Shown: piece by piece, positions 1 to 6,485 of the stretch
How positions within the stretch are numbered: the first letter of the stretch is position 1
Layout of the letters: every line of letters starts with the position of its first letter
NCBI GenBank assembly: GCA_030837935.1
Contig: JAUQXU010000322.1
Location: 1-11,734, forward strand
Reading direction: 5' to 3'
DNA from: Candidatus Brocadia sp.
GTDB lineage: Bacteria > Planctomycetota > Brocadiia > Brocadiales > Brocadiaceae
Length of the DNA: 11,734 bases
Translations under genes and position numbers: made by a program
Notes under the pieces: model-generated
Told to the model about the DNA's origin: nothing
What the model saw: only the letters and a program-made list of their open reading frames with translations
Databases searched by the model: none

Positions 1-2686
1 GATAAGCTAATTCTGTAATTAATGATCCAGCTTTTCCCTCTGGTTCATAACTGCCTTGCACCAATGCTAGAGTTAACATTAGATATTCAATAAATTGTCC
101 TAAGCAAAGATATATATCACTCGTGTAAGCTTTGTCTATTGGAAATAGTCTATTTAAACGCCATTGATCAAGAAACTTGTCTTTATTTATCTCAAGGAGA
201 TAGTAAAAATAACCTTCTTTTACTGGAAAAGTCATTAATTCTGTTTCCAGTTTTTTGAATTTTTCTTTTGCAAATCCTTTCGTCCCTTTTAAATCGCTCA
301 TTTTCTCTATCTTCTCGTCATCAAGCCACCAATTCATACACTCTATTTTATTGATAATATTCCACAACTTTATTCGTTGTGTATTTTCAATTTGTGCAAT
401 ACAGAAATCAACCATCTTGTTAAAACTATCGAAATATTCTTTTTCTTTATCGGCTGTTGCTTTTACAAAATAATCATCAGCTCCATAAAACATACATCTC
501 CTAGCATAATATGCCGAGTTATCTGCTGTAATTATAACAACAGGGATTGACAGGTTATCTTTTTTTATGGCTTTTAAATATTCAAGTCCCTTTTTATGAT
601 CTCCATCAAACACAAGATCCAATAGTATTAAAGAGTAGCTGTCCAGCTTTATATTTTTGTCATATAATTTACTTATCTCCAAATTGCATCCATTTAGCTT
701 AAAAAATTCTTGTAACGATGCATACCATGCGCTGTTTGTTCCTTCATCATCAATAAAAAGAATTTTATGAGAATCACGATATTTCTTAGAATGGCTAGCT
801 TCCTTTTTATATTCTTCAAACCCTAAAGAAAAACAAACTGCGCCGGACTTACTTAAAGTCTCATGAGAGTTATTTGATAATTGCTCAATTTGTAAATATT
901 TAGTTATATCAATATTAAAAATCTCGGAAGGCTTCGATTGATTAAGGTACCTGGATAAATTATTTGTTATTAAATTAATGAGGTATAAAAATTCTTCCAT
1001 ACACTTTATAGCGATGTTTTTATTTATTGGTTTTTCATTTATCCTAAAAAATGCATGGCGCGTTTCAGATGTTGATGTTAAATAGGAAATTTTTCCTTTT
1101 TCAAATGTTATTTTAGATTTACGCAACCGATCATTAAAAGTGGAAAAAAATCCATCGTTTCTTTTACTATAAAGATGTTCACTTGCTTTATCATATTCTG
1201 AAAATATTTTCTGTTTTAGCAAATTTGCAATGAGTATTTGGTCCACTGCTATCATTGCATTAAAAGCAACCCCATCATATTTAGTTGTTTTTCTGTTGTC
1301 TTTATTAGATTCAGAGGACTTTTCCGTTTTAGGATTATCTTGTAACCACTCAGGAACAAGAAGCCTTGCAGGTATTAAATGCTCATCATCCATAGTAAAA
1401 AGATAATAGGCTTTTTTGAAATATTTGCCAATTCCTGTTCCATGTTTCTTATCTATCTCATTAACCGCACCTTCAATCTTTGCATACTTTCGCCATATTT
1501 CTCGTTCCTCAGCAGTATATATTGGAACATGCTGTATAATATCTCTAATTTGCCTATAATATTCAATTGAGTCTCTGTTATCTCTTAGCGTTTTCACAAA
1601 ATAACTATCTGCACCGTATCTAAGGCACATTTTTGTCAATTCTGCATGGTCACATGCCGTCATCATTATTACTGGTAAATCAAACTGTTCGTGTTTTATC
1701 CTTTGCAAAACTACAATGCCGTTCTCTCTATCTTTTCCATTTTCATCCTTTCCAAGGTCAATATCGAGTAGAACGCAATCATATTGAACTCCTTTTCTTA
1801 TACTGCCCAACCCGTTCTCACCATCTTCTACTATAACAACCTTGTCATCCCCCAAAATGAATTTCCAGACAGGCTCCCACATTTCCTTTTGGTCATCAAT
1901 AACAAGAACTTGATTAATTCTTTCGTGCCATGTGGTGCGTTGTGTCTCACTTGTAACACCTTTTGATTCAAGTTCATTTTTTGCAAGCTCGATCGTCTCT
2001 GTGGCACCATCCCATTTTTCATTTTTCTTTTTATCGTCCCATTCTTCTAATGTATTCTTGTATATCAAGTCGTAATACAAATCTTTAGCCTTTTTTTCAA
2101 CTTCTTCATTTAGAAGATTGTAGTCTCCCGACCGAATCGCCCCATGCATTATCCTGGAAGCTGCCGTGAGATTGCCCATTATATGCCTCTGGTCCTTATC
2201 CTTTTTATTTGATAAACGCACAGCTATTGTCTTCCGTAAATCTGAAGTAGCTCTCTCTATGTCTTTATTGCTCTCATACTGTTCTTTTATAGAGGCAATT
2301 TCTTCTCGAATGTCTTCTTTGTTTGTGGGCAATTTTACAACTTTGAGCAAATCATTTTTCAGACAGGTCTCAAGTTCCGGGAAAGCATCGTTACCTTTTA
2401 GTCTTTTAATTAATGATTCTTGGTTCAGGAAGGAAAATATGATTAGAGGCGTTTTGTTCTGCCTTTTCCCAAAAACTTCATTCAAGATGGTCTTCAAGTC
2501 TTCTGGCGAATCACCGTTGATGAGAAAAAGTGATGCATGGTTTTCTTTAAGGTGGATAATTATTTCATTAGGTGTGTAAAATGGCAGGTAGTCGCTTTGA
2601 GTATAACCTAAAGCCTTTGCAAGGCTTTCTGAAACATAATTTTCTCTATGGAAGATAAATACTGTACATCCCTTTGAGGCATTCAT
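1..2686 (-). CDS. Multi-receiver response regulator protein (pseudo-REC, helical hairpin, two REC domains), 3' end outside window
   Basis: The frame is open for 895 codons from ATG 2686 to the left edge with no stop. The start is preceded by AGGAAGGTG at 2698-2690. Residues 1-125 look like a degenerate receiver: Asn57 replaces the phospho-Asp, but a KLP motif remains at 118-120. A charged helical region follows (about 126-250) with His168 in QRHIMGN. REC1 (about 258-385) has Asp264/265, phospho-Asp308, Thr343 and Lys365. REC2 (about 638-760) has Asp646/647, phospho-Asp690, Thr720 and Lys742. Each REC is followed by a similar alpha-helical module (about 520-585 and 815-880) sharing an R-[IL]-N-x3-P-I-[ND]-K pattern, so the protein contains an internal duplication. 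No DNA-binding or catalytic output domain is visible before the edge. Expected role: cytoplasmic phosphoacceptor in a relay with the kinase at 6475-9210. The receiver assignments are firm; the role is inferred. Confidence 0.9.
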   Translation of the reverse strand, partial: MNASKGCTVFIFHRENYVSESLAKALGYTQSDYLPFYTPNEIIIHLKENHASLFLINGDSPEDLKTILNEVFGKRQNKTPLIIFSFLNQESLIKRLKGNDAFPELETCLKNDLLKVVKLPTNKEDIREEIASIKEQYESNKDIERATSDLRKTIAVRLSNKKDKDQRHIMGNLTAASRIMHGAIRSGDYNLLNEEVEKKAKDLYYDLIYKNTLEEWDDKKKNEKWDGATETIELAKNELESKGVTSETQRTTWHERINQVLVIDDQKEMWEPVWKFILGDDKVVIVEDGENGLGSIRKGVQYDCVLLDIDLGKDENGKDRENGIVVLQRIKHEQFDLPVIMMTACDHAELTKMCLRYGADSYFVKTLRDNRDSIEYYRQIRDIIQHVPIYTAEEREIWRKYAKIEGAVNEIDKKHGTGIGKYFKKAYYLFTMDDEHLIPARLLVPEWLQDNPKTEKSSESNKDNRKTTKYDGVAFNAMIAVDQILIANLLKQKIFSEYDKASEHLYSKRNDGFFSTFNDRLRKSKITFEKGKISYLTSTSETRHAFFRINEKPINKNIAIKCMEEFLYLINLITNNLSRYLNQSKPSEIFNIDITKYLQIEQLSNNSHETLSKSGAVCFSLGFEEYKKEASHSKKYRDSHKILFIDDEGTNSAWYASLQEFFKLNGCNLEISKLYDKNIKLDSYSLILLDLVFDGDHKKGLEYLKAIKKDNLSIPVVIITADNSAYYARRCMFYGADDYFVKATADKEKEYFDSFNKMVDFCIAQIENTQRIKLWNIINKIECMNWWLDDEKIEKMSDLKGTKGFAKEKFKKLETELMTFPVKEGYFYYLLEINKDKFLDQWRLNRLFPIDKAYTSDIYLCLGQFIEYLMLTLALVQGSYEPEGKAGSLITELAY

Positions 2687-2689
2687 TAT

Positions 2690-2698
2690 CACCTTCCT
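2690..2698 (-). promoter_or_regulatory. Shine-Dalgarno site of the multi-receiver gene
   Basis: AGGAAGGTG lies three bases before ATG 2686, in the 35-base gap after the NtrC-like gene's stop. It fixes the start of the left-edge gene and fits translation from a shared message. Confidence 0.6.
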
Positions 2699-2721
2699 AA
2701 TGCTAAACTAAAATTATTACT

Positions 2722-4227
2722 TTATACCTTCTTTATCTGCACTTTTTCTTTATATTGAGGCTTAATTTCTGTAGTACTTATTCCATGTTCTTCCAGCACT
2801 CTATGAACATTTGCACGTGTTTTAAATTTTAGGACCGGGATAAGAAGGTCTTCTGTTAAGACCCCGTTTTCCTCATAATATCGGTGGCATATTCCTTCTA
2901 AAATTGTTATCATCGCCGGAGATTTTATTGGCGCTATCGTTTTCGCAATTTCATGGTACCCTATTTCTCCTTTTATACATCTCTCAATAACAACTTCTGG
3001 ATCATATAACAACTCGTTCCCTTTTTTATTACCTTCACGGATTTCTTTAGGAAAATCCTCCTCCATAAGGATTGCTGAATTATTACAATTAATTGCGCTT
3101 TCTATGGATTGTCTGAATTGTCTTATGTTGCCAGGCCAATTGTAATTCATGAACAACTCTTTAACTTGTGGACGTAAGGTCTCTATGATTTCATTCCTAT
3201 GAAGTTTAGTCTTTAAATCATTAATGAAATGTTTATACAAAGCCTCAATATCTTCCATTCTTTCTCTAAGCGGCGGCAAGTCAATAAGTATAGCGTTTAA
3301 TCTGTAATAAAGATCTTCTCTGAAATTACCGTTCTCAATTTCTTTAAGCAAATCTTTGTGAGTTGCGCTTATCAATCTAACATCAACATGAAGAGTTTCA
3401 ACGCCTCCTACTCGCTCGAAGCTTTGTTCCTGCAAAACTCGTAATACCTTTGACTGGGTATTTCGACTCATATCTCCAATTTCATCAAGAAATATAGTGC
3501 CTTTATCCGCCAGTTCAAATTTGCCCTGACGTCTTTCTTTGGCATCTGTAAAAGAGCCTTTCTCATGTCCAAATAATTCACTTTCGATTAATGTCTCTGT
3601 TAAAGCTGCACAATTAACGGAAACAAGTCGTTTATCCTTTCTTTTACCAAGCTGATGAATAGCCTTTGCAATTACCTCCTTACCTGTACCGGTTTCACCC
3701 GTTATTAAGACAGCGCTGTCTGTATTTTTAGCATTAAGTACCATGCGGCAAGCATCTCTCATCGCTTTGGTATTTCCAACGATCAGACCGAGTTCTTCGA
3801 ACTTACCAATATAATTTTCTATATTATCTGTGCCGTCTATCGTTCCTCTTATTTTCTTTGCAAATGCTTTATACGTTTGTTCGTCTTCAGGTTTCAATGC
3901 ATCCTTTGGATAAGAAAAAGCCCTGCCAGGATAATCGGCATCTTCATAAGTATCAACCATCGTACTTGTAAGCATAATTACCGGTAATGCTGCATATTTT
4001 GCTTTTATTCGATCAAATGTAGATTTCCCTTTATTTTCCTTGTTAAATAATATATCAAGTAAAACCGCATCTGGTTCCACATCACGGATTCGATTTAGTG
4101 TGTTTTCAGCCTTTTCTTCATAGCAAACTGTAAAGTTTAACTTCTCAAGCTCATCCTTCAGATTATTACTCCATGCTTTATCATCATCTACCAATAAAAG
4201 CGTATATCGTTTTTCAGCACAGTTCAT
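2722..4227 (-). CDS. NtrC-family response regulator: REC, AAA+ domain, divergent Fis-like HTH
   Basis: This 501-residue protein has the layout of a sigma-54 activator. The receiver (about 8-125) has an acidic pocket at Asp14-16, phospho-Asp58, Thr87 and Lys108. The AAA+ domain (about 139-390) has Walker A GETGTGKE with Lys183, Walker B FLDE at 246-249, arginine-finger region FREDLYYRLN at 302-311 and WPGNIRQF at 364-371. The sigma-54-contact loop reads GSFTDA (224-229) instead of GAFTGA, so sigma-54 dependence is likely but not certain. The tail after about residue 395 is near 100 residues, longer than a plain Fis domain. It ends with TRANVHRVLEEHGI, which resembles the Fis recognition helix (usually like STLYRKLKEYGI). 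The start codon overlaps the previous stop as ATGA, suggesting translational coupling. Likely function: phosphorylation-dependent transcriptional output of this cluster. The family is firm; its targets are unknown. Confidence 0.93.
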   Translation of the reverse strand: MNCAEKRYTLLLVDDDKAWSNNLKDELEKLNFTVCYEEKAENTLNRIRDVEPDAVLLDILFNKENKGKSTFDRIKAKYAALPVIMLTSTMVDTYEDADYPGRAFSYPKDALKPEDEQTYKAFAKKIRGTIDGTDNIENYIGKFEELGLIVGNTKAMRDACRMVLNAKNTDSAVLITGETGTGKEVIAKAIHQLGKRKDKRLVSVNCAALTETLIESELFGHEKGSFTDAKERRQGKFELADKGTIFLDEIGDMSRNTQSKVLRVLQEQSFERVGGVETLHVDVRLISATHKDLLKEIENGNFREDLYYRLNAILIDLPPLRERMEDIEALYKHFINDLKTKLHRNEIIETLRPQVKELFMNYNWPGNIRQFRQSIESAINCNNSAILMEEDFPKEIREGNKKGNELLYDPEVVIERCIKGEIGYHEIAKTIAPIKSPAMITILEGICHRYYEENGVLTEDLLIPVLKFKTRANVHRVLEEHGISTTEIKPQYKEKVQIKKV

Positions 4228-5033
4228 AATTTAACTGTCTCCAAAATTTTGATCAGTTCGTTAAGATGGTTAACAATATTTTCAGCATCAGAAACAACAA
4301 TATCTTTATTTCTTTTTGAATATATCTCAAGGTGTTTGAGAAGTATTTTATATTTCTCTTCAGAATAAGACAGATTTCCCTTTATACTTGAAATTGCTTC
4401 TTGAGACAACAGTTCAACAATATTATCCACAATATCATCGAAATGTATTGTGTTTTTACGTATTAATTCTTTCTCCATAAAAATGGATATTTTCACACTT
4501 TCCCAGTTTTCTTTTTGAGTATCTATTGAACCATTGCGTTTTAATTTATAGACTGTTTTGACCGTATTAACGGCATTTATAATGTCATGCTTAAAAATCC
4601 TTATTTTCCCCAAAGCAATATTCTGTTTTGTTTGTTTGTCCAGTCCATCTGAGTTTACATCATTGGCAATAACCTTTAGGAGCTTTTCTGATAGTTCATC
4701 AACCTTAAACGGCATCTGGATATATTCGATGGCGGGACTCTGTAAGATTGTAGCTTCTGGCTTTTTCTTGAGGCGCTCGAGATTTTCAAAGCCATAAAAT
4801 ATAACAGGTGTGGTGTCCTTCTTTTCTGCCCTTAAGTTCACAATGTATTTCATGCCTGAATACGGTGTACTGTTGCTTTGATATTTAGAATACGAAATGT
4901 TATTGAAAATAATATTGTCTATAGGTTTCTGAATAAGAGAAAGAGTTTTTTCTAAGACAGCCTTCAAAATCTCATTATTCTCATAAATCTTCACTAACGA
5001 TAACATTTTGAGCACGTGCTTCATTAATTTCAT
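4224..5033 (-). CDS. Pseudo-receiver plus helical-hairpin protein, 5' end probably frameshifted
   Basis: The 269-residue open frame resembles residues 1-215 of the protein at 1-2686. Shared points are TPVIFYGFEN (75-84) against TPLIIFSFLN, and YIQMPF (near 104) against VVKLPT, the receiver Lys-Pro region with Lys replaced by Gln-Met. A helical hairpin with FKHDIINAVN follows (near residue 149). Its H-D-x-x-N spacing recalls Spo0B-type phosphotransfer helices. No receiver Asp pocket is seen, so it should not be a normal phosphoacceptor. The first 16 residues look wrong: ATG 5033 has no convincing ribosome binding site, and a better beta-strand start (NVIVSED) lies in another frame just upstream. 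The stop overlaps the NtrC-like start by four bases. Possible roles are an HPt-like carrier or docking partner. Real expression and the true start are uncertain. Confidence 0.65.
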   Translation of the reverse strand: MKLMKHVLKMLSLVKIYENNEILKAVLEKTLSLIQKPIDNIIFNNISYSKYQSNSTPYSGMKYIVNLRAEKKDTTPVIFYGFENLERLKKKPEATILQSPAIEYIQMPFKVDELSEKLLKVIANDVNSDGLDKQTKQNIALGKIRIFKHDIINAVNTVKTVYKLKRNGSIDTQKENWESVKISIFMEKELIRKNTIHFDDIVDNIVELLSQEAISSIKGNLSYSEEKYKILLKHLEIYSKRNKDIVVSDAENIVNHLNELIKILETVKL

Positions 5034-5049
5034 TTACCAAAGTATTCAT
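4981..5049 (-). pseudogene. Out-of-frame N-terminal fragment of the pseudo-receiver gene
   Basis: From ATG 5049 a 22-codon frame ends MNTL...NVIVSEDL at TGA 4983-4981. Joining it to the downstream frame near 4985-4990 with a one-base shift gives NVIVSED-YENNEILKAVL. That aligns in style with FIFHRENYVSESLAKAL at the N-terminus of the left-edge protein. I read it as the displaced first strand and helix of the next gene, caused by mutation or a base-calling error at TTT. An in-frame TAA lies just upstream (5055-5053), so the true start would be ATG 5049 or a later codon. No ribosome binding site is evident. It is not proposed as an independent gene. Confidence 0.45.
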
Positions 5050-5127
5050 ATTTTAAAAATGGTTGGCATTTATTAATAGTTTCTCTTCCATTTTAGCCGC
5101 CGAGATCGCTAAGTCTTTTTCTTATTA

Positions 5128-5143
5128 GCTGCCCCTTGGCAGC
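5128..5143. other. Perfect 6-bp hairpin between DUF4926 and the pseudo-receiver gene
   Basis: GCTGCC-CCTT-GGCAGC forms a six-pair GC-rich stem with a four-base loop, 13 bases past the DUF4926 stop. There is no U-run on the minus-strand transcript (TAATAAG follows), so it is not a classical terminator. It could still slow polymerase or protect RNA ends between the two halves of the cluster. The 123-base spacer 5034-5156 holds nothing else I can name. Confidence 0.35.
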
Positions 5144-5156
5144 ATGTTGTAGTGTT

Positions 5157-5393
5157 TTATGCTGATTGTTGTATGATTTCACGCACGTGTAATATCTCTT
5201 TAGAACCCATCAATCTAATATCATCCAAAGTAAGTGTAAGAACTGCAAGTGTTCTGCCTTCAGCAGTAAGAAATTCAACCTCAAAGGCATTACCATCAGC
5301 ATAACAATGGACTACAGCCCCTATATCACCCTTTTTCAGACCATATTTTCCAATATCATGCTTTAGAACAACACTATCTAATTCCTTAATCAT
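5157..5393 (-). CDS. DUF4926 family small protein
   Basis: The 78 residues match the DUF4926 pattern as I know it: an opening like LDSVVLKHDIGKYGLKKGDIG, then AVVHCY, FEVEF, and a closing TLAVLTLTLDDIRL (about 49-62). The predicted fold is a small all-beta barrel. DUF4926 genes commonly sit next to DUF6883 genes, and a DUF6883 remnant lies two bases upstream here. The biochemical role is unknown. An antitoxin-like or immunity-like role is sometimes supposed from this pairing, but nothing here proves it. The start has a strong AAGGAGGA site at 5407-5400. The gene has no evident link to phosphorelay signalling and looks like a passenger. Confidence 0.85.
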   Translation of the reverse strand: MIKELDSVVLKHDIGKYGLKKGDIGAVVHCYADGNAFEVEFLTAEGRTLAVLTLTLDDIRLMGSKEILHVREIIQQSA

Positions 5394-5395
5394 AT

Positions 5396-5542
5396 TTAAT
5401 CCTCCTTACTGATCGTTACAGGATAAGCAGTCACAAAACGTGGGCGCTCATGACCTCTGTCGATAATCCATACTGTTTTCATATTGATAAAGCCTTTATT
5501 TGGAGATTTAAGCAACCCATCAATAACATATTTTACTCCATT
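5396..5542 (-). pseudogene. Truncated DUF6883 family gene remnant
   Basis: The minus frame from 5542 to the TAA at 5398-5396 reads NGVKYVIDG, then KTVWIIDRG, PRFVTAYPV and SKED. This matches the C-terminal third of DUF6883 proteins (G-x-K-Y-V-V-D-G ... TVWI-D ... PR-VTAYP). A full member is about 100-120 residues. Here only about 48 codons survive, and an in-frame TAA sits directly upstream at 5545-5543. No start codon with a ribosome binding site serves this frame; the internal ATG before KTVW would leave about 28 residues. The remnant ends two bases before the DUF4926 start, the normal gene order for this pair. The N-terminal part appears to have been deleted, with the break close to the repeat-like element at 5563-5630. 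Confidence 0.7.
5400..5407 (-). promoter_or_regulatory. Shine-Dalgarno site of the DUF4926 gene
   Basis: AAGGAGGA lies six bases before ATG 5393. It is embedded in the last codons (SKED, stop) of the DUF6883 remnant, which is what two formerly coupled genes would leave. Confidence 0.7.
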
Positions 5543-5562
5543 TTAAATAATTTCTAATCTAT

Positions 5563-5630
5563 TTTCCTCCTCCGTGTCTCCGAGCCTCCTGGGTGATATT
5601 CTTTTTGTTGTTTGCGCATCTTCGTGGCTA
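5563..5630 (-). repeat. CACGAAG/CACGGAG-type intergenic repeat, degenerate copy
   Basis: Read on the minus strand, the spacer begins TAGCCACGAAGATGCG and ends GGCTCGGAGACACGGAGGAG. It looks like a decayed array of a short unit of the form CACGRAGR. Similar runs are, from memory, widespread between genes in several environmental bacterial genomes, including Planctomycetes and Deltaproteobacteria. Its first three bases are the TAG stop of the 285-residue gene. It lies between that gene and the broken DUF6883 end. A plus-strand open frame starting at 5574 is a translation of this element and not a gene. Only one copy is in this window. Confidence 0.45.
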
Positions 5631-6485
5631 TTTCTCTTTACTATCTTCTATGGAATTAACAATTTTTCCAAGGCTTTCTGCAAAGCTTTCTATGGTCTCA
5701 CGGCAATCCTTTACTTTTGCTTTTTCTACGCAGACATTTCCATCAGTTTGAAAATAGTCTTTTAAAGTTTTAAATGCCTCACGTGCAGAATTCTTGGTTT
5801 CATCTGACAAGCTACCCTTCAGTCCTATCAGCATATTGAATTTATCTTCAATAATATTTTTGTTCTCTTTATCTTTAGCATTAATTGCAGTACAACAGTC
5901 TTCAAGAATTGTATTCCAGTCTTCAGTTTTATTATTATCAGGGTCGTGATAAAGGTGAAATGGAATAAAGGGTGTTAGGATATCTGCACGGAAGGTGTGG
6001 GCAATATCTGCTTGAGATGGGGCAAGAAGATTCCAGAGATTATTAAACAGATCTTTATATTGGTAAAAATTATTTCCTATGCTTTCAACTACAAATGGTT
6101 CTAGTCCGTTTTTCCATAATGGGTCATTGTTTTCGTGAATAAACTCTTTTGGTGGATAAATTACCTTTCCTTCAATCTTAGTAGAATTCCTTATGCCCTT
6201 GCTTACCGCATCTATAGGGTTTCCAGTCTTGTGTACAGCAATGCATATCTTTGTTTTGCTTGTATTGTTCACTATCCCAGTTACTATCTCGTTTAAAGTA
6301 TTTGAATCTTGGTCTATAAAGCAAAAATTATACATGCAAGAACCATTCTTATGATGGTTGCAGCCGTCCGTGAAGTAATAAAAGAATGCTCCTTCCTTTG
6401 TACAGGGAACATATTTCTTTAAGGTACAATAATCGGCATAATTTTTTTTACTGACTTCTACTATAAGCCTATCGTCATTTTGCAT
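5628..6485 (-). CDS. Unknown Cys/His-rich protein, 285 residues, overlapping the histidine kinase
   Basis: I do not recognise the family. The protein is soluble, with no signal peptide or membrane segment. The N-terminal 55 residues carry Cys20, Cys28, Cys42, His44, His45, Cys50 and Cys55, with CNHHKNGSCMYNFC at 42-55, a plausible metal or iron-sulfur site. Next comes an alternating strand/helix stretch (about 54-115, including KICIAVHKTGNP). The C-terminal part from about 185 is helical and charged. ATG 6485 lies inside the kinase gene, 11 bases overlap, with AGGAGGT at 6498-6492, so it is very probably co-translated with the kinase. The kinase also has Cys clusters, hinting that both take part in one redox- or metal-linked sensing unit. 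That link is inference. The stop coincides with the start of the repeat-like spacer. Confidence 0.75.
   Translation of the reverse strand: MQNDDRLIVEVSKKNYADYCTLKKYVPCTKEGAFFYYFTDGCNHHKNGSCMYNFCFIDQDSNTLNEIVTGIVNNTSKTKICIAVHKTGNPIDAVSKGIRNSTKIEGKVIYPPKEFIHENNDPLWKNGLEPFVVESIGNNFYQYKDLFNNLWNLLAPSQADIAHTFRADILTPFIPFHLYHDPDNNKTEDWNTILEDCCTAINAKDKENKNIIEDKFNMLIGLKGSLSDETKNSAREAFKTLKDYFQTDGNVCVEKAKVKDCRETIESFAESLGKIVNSIEDSKEK

Noticed and set aside
2166..2579. Plus-strand open frame of 137 codons
   Set aside because: It lies fully antisense within the receiver-protein frame, which has clear domain motifs and a ribosome site. The translation has no recognisable motif.
4975..5000. Programmed +1 frameshift similar to prfB
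   Set aside because: The TGA is not preceded by a CTT slippery codon or an internal Shine-Dalgarno element; mutation or base-calling error is simpler.
5085..5125. TTAGC ... GCTAA inverted repeat as an operator
   Set aside because: Only five pairs with a ten-base spacer and no second copy; expected by chance in AT-rich DNA.
5128..5143. Hairpin as a rho-independent terminator
   Set aside because: The stem is only six pairs and no U-run follows in the direction of transcription.
5574..5765. Plus-strand open frame of 63 codons beginning MSPSLLGDILFVVCASS
   Set aside because: Its first part is a translation of the CACGRAG-type repeat and the rest is antisense to the 285-residue gene.
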